Below, in pieces: positions 1 to 10,687 of a DNA stretch of 35,981 bases; the first letter of the stretch is position 1; every line of letters starts with the position of its first letter. This stretch comes from Nitrospirota bacterium (GTDB lineage: Bacteria > Nitrospirota > Leptospirillia > Leptospirillales > Leptospirillaceae). A model generated the notes under the pieces. That model ran no database searches, was not told the DNA's origin, and saw only the letters and a list, made by a program, of their open reading frames with translations. Location of the stretch: positions 1 through 35,981 of the forward strand of contig JAKBXW010000009.1 of the NCBI GenBank assembly GCA_021840555.1, in the 5' to 3' direction. The position numbers were made by a program, and so were the translations under genes.

Positions 1-1
1 G

Positions 2-1474
2 ATTGCAAACGCCTATCTGGCTCTCGAAAACAATGTTCACATGATACCCGTCATCAACAAGATTGATCTTCCCGGAGCCGACATCCCCCGGACGCGCGAG
101 CAGATCGAGGAGGCCGTCGGTCTCGATGCCTCGGGAGCCATTCTCATCTCGGCCAAGGAAGGCATAGGTGTCGACGAGGTCCTCGAGGCCATCGTCCATC
201 AGGTCCCCCCTCCGGCAGGAGCCCGGGAGGCTCCACTTCGGGCTCTTCTTTTCGACGCCTGGTTCGACGCCTATCTAGGTGCGGTGATTCTCGTCCGCGT
301 CTTCGACGGCCGTCTCTCCCCGGGAAAATCCATCCGGCTTCTCTCCACCGGTCGTGACTACCCGGTCCTCTCGGTCGGGGCCTTCACTCCCAAGCGCCTA
401 GATCTCGACTCCCTCTCCGCCGGAGAGGTCGGGTTTGTCGTTACGGGCATCAAATCGGTCCGTGAGACACGCATCGGGGATACGGTGGCGGATGCGGGAA
501 ACACCGAGATCGCTCCCTACCCCGGATTCCAGGAAACGAAGCCAATGGTCTTCTGTGGCCTTTTTCCGACGGACTCTGACCAGTATGAAGACCTCAAAGA
601 GGCTCTGGACAAGCTCCGGATGAACGACGCCTCTTTCACCTACGAAATGGAGACCTCCCTCGCCCTGGGATTCGGCTTCCGGTGCGGATTCCTGGGCCTT
701 CTCCACATGGAGATCGTCCAGGAGCGCCTCGAACGGGAATTCTCGCTCTCCCTCATCAGCACCGCCCCCACTGTCGTCTACCAGGTCCGCCTCGTCGAGG
801 GAGAAGAGGTGACGGTGGTGAACCCGGCCGAGATGCCTTCCCCCAACAAGATCGATACGATCTTCGAGCCCTTCATCCTCGGCTCTCTCTACATGCCCAC
901 GGAATACCTGGGGCCGGTCATGACCCTCTGCCAGGAACGCCGGGGGATCCAGCGCGACCTGCGCTACCTCGACTCCCGCCGCGTCCAGGTCCAGTACGAG
1001 CTTCCGCTGAACGAGGTTGTACTGGACTTCTATGACCGGCTTAAAAGCCTGTCCAAGGGGTACGCCTCCTTCGACTACGAATGGCTCGGCTACAGGCCCG
1101 CCGAACTCGAAAAGGTGGATGTCCTCGTCTCCGGCGAAAAGGTGGATGCCCTTTCCTTCATCGTCCACAAGGACAGAGCCTACTCCCGTGGCCGTCTTCT
1201 CGTCGAAAAGCTCAAGGAGGTCATTCCGCGCCAGATGTTCGATGTCGCCATCCAGGCGGCCATCGGTTCCCGCGTCATCGCCCGCGAAACGATCGGAGCC
1301 ATGCGGAAAAATGTCCTGGCCAAATGCTACGGAGGGGACATCACCCGCAAGAGAAAGCTCCTTGAAAAACAAAAGGAAGGAAAAAAACGCATGAAACAGA
1401 TCGGCCGCGTCGAAGTTCCACAGGAGGCCTTCATGGCTGTCCTGCGCGTTTCGGAAGGAAGCAGGGAAAAGTGA
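2..1474 (+). CDS. lepA: Elongation factor 4 (LepA), 5' truncated by the window edge
   Basis: Translational GTPase that acts on the 70S ribosome and can move it backwards. The reading frame is already open at base 2, where the residues before the first Met still match LepA, so the start lies outside the window. About 490 of the usual roughly 600 residues are present. Visible marks are the NKIDLP G4 motif of the GTPase domain, the segment [13 protein letters not shown] of domain III, and the LepA-specific C-terminal domain with [17 protein letters not shown] and the final [10 protein letters not shown]. The missing part is the N-terminal P-loop and switch region. The stop overlaps the lepB start by four bases (GTGA), which points to translational coupling. 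The lepA-lepB pair is a common bacterial arrangement. Confidence 0.97.
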   Translation: MANAYLALENNVHMIPVINKIDLPGADIPRTREQIEEAVGLDASGAILISAKEGIGVDEVLEAIVHQVPPPAGAREAPLRALLFDAWFDAYLGAVILVRVFDGRLSPGKSIRLLSTGRDYPVLSVGAFTPKRLDLDSLSAGEVGFVVTGIKSVRETRIGDTVADAGNTEIAPYPGFQETKPMVFCGLFPTDSDQYEDLKEALDKLRMNDASFTYEMETSLALGFGFRCGFLGLLHMEIVQERLEREFSLSLISTAPTVVYQVRLVEGEEVTVVNPAEMPSPNKIDTIFEPFILGSLYMPTEYLGPVMTLCQERRGIQRDLRYLDSRRVQVQYELPLNEVVLDFYDRLKSLSKGYASFDYEWLGYRPAELEKVDVLVSGEKVDALSFIVHKDRAYSRGRLLVEKLKEVIPRQMFDVAIQAAIGSRVIARETIGAMRKNVLAKCYGGDITRKRKLLEKQKEGKKRMKQIGRVEVPQEAFMAVLRVSEGSREK

Positions 1475-2118
1475 CTCCTTCCCCCGACGAGCCAAAGATC
1501 ACCAAGGCCGAGATCGCCCCCAGAAAAAAGGGGCTGGTGAGAGAACTGTCCGAAGGACTCCTGACCGCCTTCATTATCGCCGCCGTCCTCAAGCTTTTCA
1601 TTGTCCAGGCCTTCAGGATTCCCTCGGGTTCGATGATTCCGACGCTGCTCGTCGGCGACCAGATTCTGGTGTCGAAGCTTGCATACGGAGTCAAGAACCC
1701 TTTCCACGACCGGTATCTGTTCCGTACCGGACATCCCCGGAGGGGAGACGTCATCGTCTTCAAATATCCGAAGGACGAGACCAAGGACTTCATCAAGCGG
1801 GTCGTGGGGATACCGGGCAACAGCATCCGGATTGTCAAGAAACAGCTTTACGTCAACGATCAGCTTCAGAAGGAGCCATACATCCAGACGCTCGATCCCT
1901 CGGTCACGGACGAAGTACCACGCGACAACTTCGAAACGGTCGTCCCTCCCCACTCCTACTTCGTGATGGGAGACAACCGGGACGATTCCTACGACTCCCG
2001 CTTCTGGGGATTCGTGAAAAGCCGAAAAATCGTCGGGCGGGCCGTGCTCATCTATTGGTCATGGGACAAGGAAAGCGATTCGATCCGCCTGTCCCGGCTT
2101 GGGAAAATCATCCACTAG
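1471..2118 (+). CDS. lepB: Signal peptidase I
   Basis: Membrane-bound serine protease that removes signal peptides from exported proteins at the periplasmic face. The protein has 215 residues and starts at GTG, overlapping the lepA stop, with a purine-rich GGAAGGAAGCAGGG ahead of it. One membrane helix lies at about residues 28-46. Box B ([10 protein letters not shown]) gives the nucleophile Ser54. Box D ([11 protein letters not shown]) gives the general base Lys109. Box E ([11 protein letters not shown]) lies at about 168-178. All motifs follow the family order, and the single-helix form is usual outside Enterobacteria. The gene ends 28 bases before the heptose kinase gene. Confidence 0.96.
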   Translation: MTPSPDEPKITKAEIAPRKKGLVRELSEGLLTAFIIAAVLKLFIVQAFRIPSGSMIPTLLVGDQILVSKLAYGVKNPFHDRYLFRTGHPRRGDVIVFKYPKDETKDFIKRVVGIPGNSIRIVKKQLYVNDQLQKEPYIQTLDPSVTDEVPRDNFETVVPPHSYFVMGDNRDDSYDSRFWGFVKSRKIVGRAVLIYWSWDKESDSIRLSRLGKIIH

Positions 2119-2146
2119 CCGGAAGCGGCGCTTAACTGGAGGATTC

Positions 2147-3205
2147 ATGAGCGAGGTGCTTCTCTCCCGGCTTGTCGAGACGATGGACCGATTTTCGTCG
2201 GCCAGGATCCTGGTGGTCGGCGACGTCATGCTCGACCACTATATCTGGGGCCGGGTCGAACGGATCTCCCCCGAGGCCCCAGTGGCGGTCGTCGGCGTGA
2301 CTAACGACTCCTACCGCCTCGGCGGGGCCGCCAACGTGGCCCACAACATCAGCCGACTCGGAGGAGCCGTCTCTCTTCTGTCGGTGGCCGGAAACGATGG
2401 TGAGGGGCTCCGGATTCGCGAGGACATGGAGAGGATCGGCATCGACACCTCCGGACTTCTCCTCGTTCCGGGCCGCCCCACCACGACCAAGTCCCGGGTC
2501 ATGGCCCACAACCAGCAGCTTCTGAGGATTGATCGCGAAGTCCGCTCCGATATCCCGGATGAAACGCAGAAGGAGGCTCTCGAGCTTTTTTCCCGCGCCC
2601 TCGATTCGGTACAGGCGGTCATTTTTTCGGACTACGCCAAGGGAATGCTCGTCGGACCCATGGTCCGCTCCATGATCGACATGGCCCGCGACCGCGTGAT
2701 CCCGGTTTTCGTGGATCCGAAGATCGCCTCGATCGATTTTTTCCGGGGAGCGACGCTCCTGACTCCCAACCATCTGGAGGCATCCCGCTCCGCGGGGATC
2801 GAAATCACCGACGAGGCGACCCTTCTGCTCGCGGGGCAGGTGCTCCTCGACAGGACCTCCTCCCAGGCCGTCCTCATCACGCGGGGAGAGGCTGGCATGA
2901 CCCTGTTCGAGGGAGGGGAATCCCTTCACGCCTCCCACATCCCGGCCGTCGCCCAGGACGTCTTCGACGTGACCGGCGCCGGCGACACGGTCATGGCCAC
3001 CCTGACACTGGCCCATGCGGCGGGGGCCTCCCTCCTCGAGGCTGCTGTCCTCTCCAACCTCGCGGCCGGCATCGTGGTCGGCATGGTCGGTACATCCACC
3101 GTAAACCGGGAACAGCTGAGGGAAGTGCTGACTCTCTCCTCGCTTTTCGAAACGAATCGAGGCGTCTTCCGACCGGCCGGCTTCCGGCCTCGGGTCCGTC
3201 TCTGA
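2147..3205 (+). CDS. hldA: D-glycero-beta-D-manno-heptose-7-phosphate kinase, kinase domain only
   Basis: PfkB/ribokinase-fold kinase that phosphorylates heptose 7-phosphate at C1 on the way to ADP-heptose for the lipopolysaccharide inner core. Family marks are GDVMLDHYIWG near the N-terminus, RISPEAPVAVV, the LGGAANVAHN sugar-binding segment, and the PfkB signature DVTGAGDTVMA with the catalytic Asp. At 352 residues it covers only the kinase half of the bifunctional HldE of E. coli. The nucleotidyltransferase domain is absent and should be a separate gene (HldC/RfaE2) elsewhere. I chose the ATG at 2147 because GGAGG lies five bases upstream; an in-frame ATG at 2099 would overlap lepB and lacks a comparable site. 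The next gene follows after 11 bases. Confidence 0.93.
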   Translation: MSEVLLSRLVETMDRFSSARILVVGDVMLDHYIWGRVERISPEAPVAVVGVTNDSYRLGGAANVAHNISRLGGAVSLLSVAGNDGEGLRIREDMERIGIDTSGLLLVPGRPTTTKSRVMAHNQQLLRIDREVRSDIPDETQKEALELFSRALDSVQAVIFSDYAKGMLVGPMVRSMIDMARDRVIPVFVDPKIASIDFFRGATLLTPNHLEASRSAGIEITDEATLLLAGQVLLDRTSSQAVLITRGEAGMTLFEGGESLHASHIPAVAQDVFDVTGAGDTVMATLTLAHAAGASLLEAAVLSNLAAGIVVGMVGTSTVNREQLREVLTLSSLFETNRGVFRPAGFRPRVRL

Positions 3206-3216
3206 AGGAGAAACCC

Positions 3217-4050
3217 ATGGCCCAGCCCTTCGACCATCCCTTTTTCGCGGCTTTCCCGGGAGCGATGCCGGCCGAACCCCTACCCGCCACCTCCGAAACC
3301 GATTCGGATGTGGTCGTCGTCATTCCCGCCCGAATGGGATCCACTCGCTTTCCCGGAAAGCCTCTCGCCCGCGTGAACGGACTTCCTCTGGTGGTCCATG
3401 TGGCCAGAATGGCGAAAAAATCTGAGTTGGCGGACCGTGTCCTCATCGCCACGGACTCCCGGGAGATCCTCTCGGAGGCCAGCGCCCATGGAATCGAGGC
3501 CGTCATGACCGGAGCCGGTGCCCATACGGGCTCTGACCGGGTCGCGGAGGTCGCCCGAACCCTATCCACCCAGATTGTCGTCAATCTCCAGGCCGACGAA
3601 ATCATGGGCGATCCCCGCATCATCGACCAGGCCGTCGAACCCCTGCTCCGGGATGAACGCCTTCCCATGTCCACCGTGCGCCGGACCCTTTCCGACCCTT
3701 CAGACATCCTGAACACGAACATCGTCAAGGTCGTCTGCAATCAGAGGAATCTGGCTCTCTATTTTTCAAGGAGCCCCATCCCCATGGACCGTGACGGAAT
3801 CGGGCACCAGCGTCCCGACCTCCGCTGGGACCAGCACCTCGGGATTTACGCCTTCCGGAAGGCTGCCCTGATGGAGTTCGCGCGTCTTCCCGTCTCACCC
3901 CTCGAAGAGCTCGAGAAACTCGAACAGCTGAGGGCCCTGGACTATGGCTTCGCGATCTATGTCGCAAGGACTGAGTTCCCCTCCTACAGGGTCGATACAC
4001 CGGATGATCTGGCGATCTTTGCAAAAACATTTTCGAACGGACCCTCGTAA
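3217..4050 (+). CDS. kdsB: 3-deoxy-manno-octulosonate cytidylyltransferase (CMP-Kdo synthetase)
   Basis: Activates Kdo with CTP to CMP-Kdo for lipid A-core assembly in the cytoplasm. Motifs in order are PARMGSTRFPGKPL (about residues 37-50), the segment TGSDRVAEVA, the metal-binding stretch VNLQADEI at 122-129, YFSRSPIP, HLGIYAFRK, EKLEQLRALD and VDTPDDL. The canonical QGDEP is changed to QADEI here, but the metal-binding Asp (127) and the Glu are kept. The protein is 277 residues, about 30 longer than typical because of an N-terminal extension. The chosen ATG has GAAGGAGA just upstream, so the extension may be real. It sits between heptose kinase and CTP synthase, which provides its co-substrate. 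Confidence 0.93.
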   Translation: MAQPFDHPFFAAFPGAMPAEPLPATSETDSDVVVVIPARMGSTRFPGKPLARVNGLPLVVHVARMAKKSELADRVLIATDSREILSEASAHGIEAVMTGAGAHTGSDRVAEVARTLSTQIVVNLQADEIMGDPRIIDQAVEPLLRDERLPMSTVRRTLSDPSDILNTNIVKVVCNQRNLALYFSRSPIPMDRDGIGHQRPDLRWDQHLGIYAFRKAALMEFARLPVSPLEELEKLEQLRALDYGFAIYVARTEFPSYRVDTPDDLAIFAKTFSNGPS

Positions 4051-6673
<2,623 letters not shown>

Positions 6674-6677
<4 letters not shown>

Positions 6678-7675
6678 GTGGATCCTCCCCGGAAAAAGAC
6701 CTCCTCCGGATTGAGCGGGGTCGCGAAATTCTTGCGGAGGAGGCCCAGGCCGTCCTGTCTCTCGGAGATTCCCTGGACGCGACCTTCTCCCGCGCTGTGG
6801 AAGCGGTCCTCTCGAACCCCGGGAAGCTGGCCGTCACCGGAATCGGAAAATCGGGACATATCGCCCGGAAGGTCTCCGCCACCTTCTCGTCCACCGGGAC
6901 TCCGGCCTTTTTTCTCCATCCGGGTGAAGCCCTCCACGGGGATCTCGGAATGCTGGAGTCGCGGGATGTCCTCCTGGCGTTTTCCAAATCGGGGGAGACC
7001 GAAGAAATCCTGGCCCTCATGCCTCTCCTCGAAAGAATGGAGATCCCCATGATCGCCATTCTCGGCAAACCCGACTCCACCATGGGACGAAAGGCGGCCT
7101 GGACCCTCTCCGCCGCGGTCACCCGGGAGGCCGGCCCCCTGGGAATTGCCCCCACATCGAGCACGACGGCCATGCTCGCCATGGGCGACGCCTTGGCCAT
7201 GGCCGTTCTCTCGGAGCGGGAATTCGGGATCCGGGACTTCGCCTCGCTTCATCCGGGAGGATCCCTTGGACGCCGCTATTTTCTCAGGATTGAGGCCCTC
7301 ATGCATAAGGGTGAGCGTCTTCCTGCCGTCTCTCCAGACGCCCCCCTGAGAACAGTGATCGTCGAAATGACCGCCAAAAAGCTCGGAATGACGACCGTGA
7401 TCGACGGCTCCGGACATCTCCTCGGAGTTCTGACCGACGGCGATCTCCGTCGGACCCTCGACTCCTCGCGGACACGATCTCTCCCCATTCTGGACCTTCC
7501 GGCCCATTCCATCATGACCCGGACCCCGGCCACCCTTCCCCCGGACACTCTGGCCTCGGAGGCGCTCACCCTCATGGAGTCCCGACAGATCACCAGCGTC
7601 GTCGTCTGCGGGGAGGATCGCATCGTGCTGGGAGTGGTTCACCTCCACGATCTGTTGCGGGCGGGTGTTCCCTGA
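6674..7675 (+). CDS. kdsD: Arabinose-5-phosphate isomerase (SIS domain plus CBS pair)
   Basis: Interconverts ribulose 5-phosphate and arabinose 5-phosphate, the first step towards Kdo. The protein has 333 residues. A sugar isomerase (SIS) domain covers about residues 30-185, with TGIGKSGHIARKVSAT, FFLHPGEALHGDLGM, FSKSGETEEI, PTSSTTAMLAMGDALA and the closing FASLHPGGSLG. A pair of CBS domains covers about 205-333, with MTTVIDGSGHLLGVLTDGDLRR and ITSVVV. The start is GTG at 6674, overlapping the kdsA stop (GTGA), with GGGAGGA nine bases upstream. The frame is open further upstream but only as a shadow of kdsA. KdsD and KpsF are hard to tell apart by sequence; the Kdo operon context favours KdsD. 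Confidence 0.94.
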
Positions 7676-8208
7676 TGCCCCCCATCCCCCTTTCAGCACT
7701 CCGGAGGCTTCCCGCCATGCGAGGACTCATCCTCGATGTGGACGGCGTCCTCACCGACGGACGGCTTTACTTCGGACCGTCCGACGAACTCAAATCCTTC
7801 CATGTGCGGGATGGCCACGGAATTGCCCTCCTCCTCCGGTCCGGATTTCCAGTGGGCATCATTTCCGGCCGGTCTGGAGCCGCAACCGAGCGGCGTCTCT
7901 CGGATCTCGGCATCCGGGACTTCATTCTGGGAGTCCGGGACAAATCCTCCGCGATGGACTCCCTCCTGTCCCGCTGGAACCTTCAACCGGGCGAAGTCGC
8001 TGCGATGGGAGACGATGTCACGGATCTGATCCTCCTTGGCAGGTCCGGCCTTTCCATCGCCCCGGCCGACTCCCATCCCGCTGTCAAAAGACGCGTGGAC
8101 TGGATCACGCGGGCCCCGGGAGGTGGCGGAGCCGTCAGAGAATTCTCGGACGCGCTTCTCTTCGCGCAAAAACGGGGGAGTGGATCCGGGGAGGATCATC
8201 GATGCTGA
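7675..8208 (+). CDS. kdsC: 3-deoxy-D-manno-octulosonate 8-phosphate phosphatase
   Basis: HAD-superfamily phosphatase that removes phosphate from Kdo 8-phosphate before CMP activation. The 177-residue protein has motif I LDVDGVLTDGRLYFG with the nucleophile Asp21 and acid/base Asp23, motif II IISGRSG, and motif III GDDVTDL near residue 112. It lacks a cap domain, as expected for the tetrameric C0-type KdsC family. The ATG overlaps the kdsD stop by one base (TGATG). The 3' end overlaps pgsA by seven bases. Confidence 0.94.
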   Translation: MPPIPLSALRRLPAMRGLILDVDGVLTDGRLYFGPSDELKSFHVRDGHGIALLLRSGFPVGIISGRSGAATERRLSDLGIRDFILGVRDKSSAMDSLLSRWNLQPGEVAAMGDDVTDLILLGRSGLSIAPADSHPAVKRRVDWITRAPGGGGAVREFSDALLFAQKRGSGSGEDHRC

Positions 8209-8774
8209 ACATCGCCAATACGCTGACCATCGGCCGTCTTTTCCTCATCCCGGCCGTCATCATGGCCGACCACTCCCCAAAAGCGGGGCCGAGTCACCTT
8301 GCGGCACTTCTCTTTCTGCTGGCATCCCTCACCGATATTCTTGACGGCTTCGTGGCCCGTCGCTACAACATGGTCACCGCCATGGGTAAACTTCTCGATC
8401 CGGTTGCCGACAAGATCCTTGTGAGCTCCGTGCTGTTTCTCCTGGTGGCTCACGGACTTCTTCCGGCCATTCTGGCCATCATCGTGGTGGCCCGCGAATT
8501 CGCAGTCTCGGGACTCCGGTCGGTCGCGGCCTCCCGGGGGATCATCATTCCGGCAGAAAAAAGCGGGAAGGCCAAAATGGTCGTCCAGACAATCTCGATC
8601 GCCCTTCTTCTCGACAACAACCGCCACCTCGCGATTCCCGGATCGAATTTTCTCCTCAACTTCCACTGGATCGGACTTCTGACCTTCTGGATCGCGATAG
8701 TTCTCACCATCCTCTCCGGGCTCCAATACCTCCTGTGGTATCTCTGGGTCACCGGACAGGATGATGCCTCATGA
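8202..8774 (+). CDS. pgsA: CDP-diacylglycerol--glycerol-3-phosphate 3-phosphatidyltransferase
   Basis: Integral membrane enzyme that makes phosphatidylglycerol phosphate, the precursor of acidic phospholipids. The 190-residue protein begins with LNIANTLTIGRLFLIP, typical for PgsA. It carries the complete CDP-alcohol phosphotransferase motif, D-G-x2-A-R-x8-G-x3-D-x3-D, at about residues 48-70. Five or six membrane helices are visible. The start is ATG at 8202 with GGGGAGGA in front; upstream in-frame sequence is only kdsC read in another frame. The stop overlaps the plsY start by four bases (ATGA). Confidence 0.95.
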   Translation: MLNIANTLTIGRLFLIPAVIMADHSPKAGPSHLAALLFLLASLTDILDGFVARRYNMVTAMGKLLDPVADKILVSSVLFLLVAHGLLPAILAIIVVAREFAVSGLRSVAASRGIIIPAEKSGKAKMVVQTISIALLLDNNRHLAIPGSNFLLNFHWIGLLTFWIAIVLTILSGLQYLLWYLWVTGQDDAS

Positions 8775-9388
8775 CGAAAGAGGCTCTGCTCGTCATTTTT
8801 GCCTACCTTTTCGGATCGGTCCCGACCGGTCTTCTTCTGGCCCGCCTCAGGGGAATCGACATCCGCAAGGCCGGAAGCGGGAACATCGGCTTCAGCAATG
8901 TCATGCGGGTGGTCGGGAAGGACCGGAACGGGAAGATCCTGGGACTCCTGACGCTGGCGGGAGACATGGGGAAAGGCTTTCTGGCGGTTCGGGCCGGATT
9001 TCTTTTCGGGGCTCCCCTCGATCCTTTTCTCGCGGGTCTCTTTGTTTTTCTCGGACACATCTTTTCCTTCTGGCTCCGGGGAAAAGGCGGCAAAGGCGTG
9101 GCGACCGGGCTTGGCGTGGCGCTCGGAATGGATCCGGTATTCGGCCTGCTGGTCTGCATCCCCTGGCTTCTCCTCTTTCTCGCCTCTCGCACCGCTTCCG
9201 TCGCCTCTCTGGGAAGCTTTGCACTCATGCCTCTCGTGGCCGTTTTCTGGGGACGCCTTCCCGCTTTAGGACGCCCTCCCCTTCCCGCGGAGGGAACGTT
9301 TCTCTTCCTCATCATGGCCATTCTCGTTTTCATACGTCACCGCGAAAACATCACACGATTAATCTCGAAGAATGAAAATAAATTATAA
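8771..9388 (+). CDS. plsY: Glycerol-3-phosphate acyltransferase PlsY
   Basis: Membrane enzyme that transfers an acyl group from acyl-phosphate to glycerol 3-phosphate, the first step of phospholipid synthesis. It has 205 residues. Motif 1 reads SGNIGFSNVMR where SGNIGATNVLR is usual. Motif 2 is GHIFSFWLRGKGGKGVAT, and motif 3 is HRENITRL near the C-terminus. Hydrophobic segments fit a five-to-seven helix protein. It is the last gene of the operon that starts before the window. Its final codons are AT-rich, and the DNA after the stop becomes very AT-rich. Confidence 0.94.
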   Translation: MTKEALLVIFAYLFGSVPTGLLLARLRGIDIRKAGSGNIGFSNVMRVVGKDRNGKILGLLTLAGDMGKGFLAVRAGFLFGAPLDPFLAGLFVFLGHIFSFWLRGKGGKGVATGLGVALGMDPVFGLLVCIPWLLLFLASRTASVASLGSFALMPLVAVFWGRLPALGRPPLPAEGTFLFLIMAILVFIRHRENITRLISKNENKL

Positions 9389-9480
9389 GATTTACAATAA
9401 TTAAAAATTATATATTTAATAAAATTATTAAAACACAAATACTTAATTGCTTTCGCGATAAACATCACACTATATCTCTC
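9389..9480. other. AT-rich intergenic segment
   Basis: The stretch after plsY is almost entirely A and T, in contrast to the GC-rich genes on both sides. It contains an inverted pair AATAATT (9396-9402) and AATTATT (9423-9429). I see no reading frame or RNA gene in it. It may be curved or easily melted DNA upstream of the promoter at 9492-9519, or a binding site for a nucleoid protein; the role is inference. Confidence 0.6.
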
Positions 9481-9491
9481 TCTAATGGCTA

Positions 9492-9519
9492 TTGACATTC
9501 TTCAGATTTGAGCCATAAT
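9492..9519 (+). promoter_or_regulatory. Sigma70-type promoter of the M23 peptidase gene
   Basis: A perfect -35 box TTGACA (9492-9497) and a -10 box CATAAT (9514-9519) are separated by 16 bases. Transcription would begin near 9526, giving a leader of roughly 80 bases before the ATG at 9609. The AT-rich DNA just upstream could act as an UP element. Confidence 0.7.
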
Positions 9520-9608
9520 CGTACCAGAGAGATTGAATGAATCATCCGTAATTCAGGTGGTGTGGACATTCAGGAAGAACTCTCTTCCGAAGGGCAGGAG
9601 GGAAGGCA

Positions 9609-10544
9609 ATGGACACAAAGACGCTCAAGGAAAAAACCTTCACCGTTCTTGTAGTCCCTTCGCCCAACGACCGGATCCGCCGCTATCAGATCTCGGGTCG
9701 ATGGATTCGCTGGGGCGGAGTGGCAGGGTTGGTCTTCGTCGTCTTCGCGGGAGTTTTTTCCGTTCTCGCCTTTCTCCTTTTCGAAAAAGAAGCCCGGATG
9801 ATCGCCCTGCAGCACCAGAGCCGCCTCCAGAAGGAGGAGATTGTCCGGATCTACAGGAGACTCCAGGACATTCACTCCACGATGGTCGACGTCGCAAAGC
9901 TCGAGCGCAAGGTCCGGCTGATCATGAACACCACCGAATCGAACAGCTCGAACGTCGTCCTGGGACTCGGCGGACCGGAGCACTCAGTTGCCCCGTCGGT
10001 TCTCATCCAGAAGGGCCGTCGTGGAATGGACGACCTCATGGCCGAGATGGACCGGCAAATTGGAGATATCGAGCATGGAGTCCTGAATCAGGAAGAATCC
10101 CTGGCAGGTCTCAAGCATGTCATTCAGGACCGTCAGACCGAATGGGCCTTTACGCCGAGCATCTGGCCGGCCCATGGAGTCGTCACCTCCCGATTCGGGT
10201 GGCGAAACTCTCCGTTCGGTCTGGGCCGGGATTTTCACCCGGGCGTCGACATCGCAGGATCGATCGGCACTCCAATCATCGCCACTGCTGCCGGGACCGT
10301 CTCACTGGCTGGCTGGGACCAGGGCTTCGGGAAAACAGTCGTCATCGATCACACGGGGACCATCTCAACCCTCTATGGACATCTCGAAAAAGTGGCCGTT
10401 TACGAGGGAGAACATGTCAAGCGGGGTGACGTCATCGGATATCTCGGGAACTCCGGACTTTCCACAGGCCCCCACCTCCACTACCAGATCATGGTCAACC
10501 GGAGCCCGGTCAATCCCAAACGCTATATCTTGAACCGCTTCTGA
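9609..10544 (+). CDS. Membrane-anchored M23 family metallopeptidase
   Basis: Probable peptidoglycan DD-endopeptidase, or a regulatory murein-binding protein of the MepM/NlpD type. The 311-residue protein has a short cytoplasmic N-terminus, one membrane helix at about residues 36-58, and a charged, probably coiled-coil stretch to about 105. The LytM/M23 domain lies in the last 125 residues. The zinc-binding pattern is complete: HPGVD gives His and Asp, and GPHLHY gives the paired His near residue 284. The fold also shows SRFGWR, GTPIIATAAGTV, IDHTGTISTLYGHL and GDVIGYLGNSG. The start has GGAGGGAAGG nearby. It has its own promoter and probably ends before the two-component genes. The exact substrate cannot be read from the sequence. 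Confidence 0.9.
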   Translation: MDTKTLKEKTFTVLVVPSPNDRIRRYQISGRWIRWGGVAGLVFVVFAGVFSVLAFLLFEKEARMIALQHQSRLQKEEIVRIYRRLQDIHSTMVDVAKLERKVRLIMNTTESNSSNVVLGLGGPEHSVAPSVLIQKGRRGMDDLMAEMDRQIGDIEHGVLNQEESLAGLKHVIQDRQTEWAFTPSIWPAHGVVTSRFGWRNSPFGLGRDFHPGVDIAGSIGTPIIATAAGTVSLAGWDQGFGKTVVIDHTGTISTLYGHLEKVAVYEGEHVKRGDVIGYLGNSGLSTGPHLHYQIMVNRSPVNPKRYILNRF

Positions 10545-10687
10545 GCCTCAATGCAGATGGGCGGCCCCCCATCCCGTCCCCTTCTGGTTAAAAACCTTTG
10601 TTTGTTCTAGAATGCCCCTGAAGCGTTTGTCTCTCTCCGGAAGACACGGATCCGACGACATGTCACAGCTAGGGGCAGGGGGCCTGA

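Noticed and set aside
398-1495. Long open frame on the - strand opposite lepA
   Set aside because: It is an antisense shadow of a conserved gene; its translation resembles no protein and GC-rich codon bias explains it.
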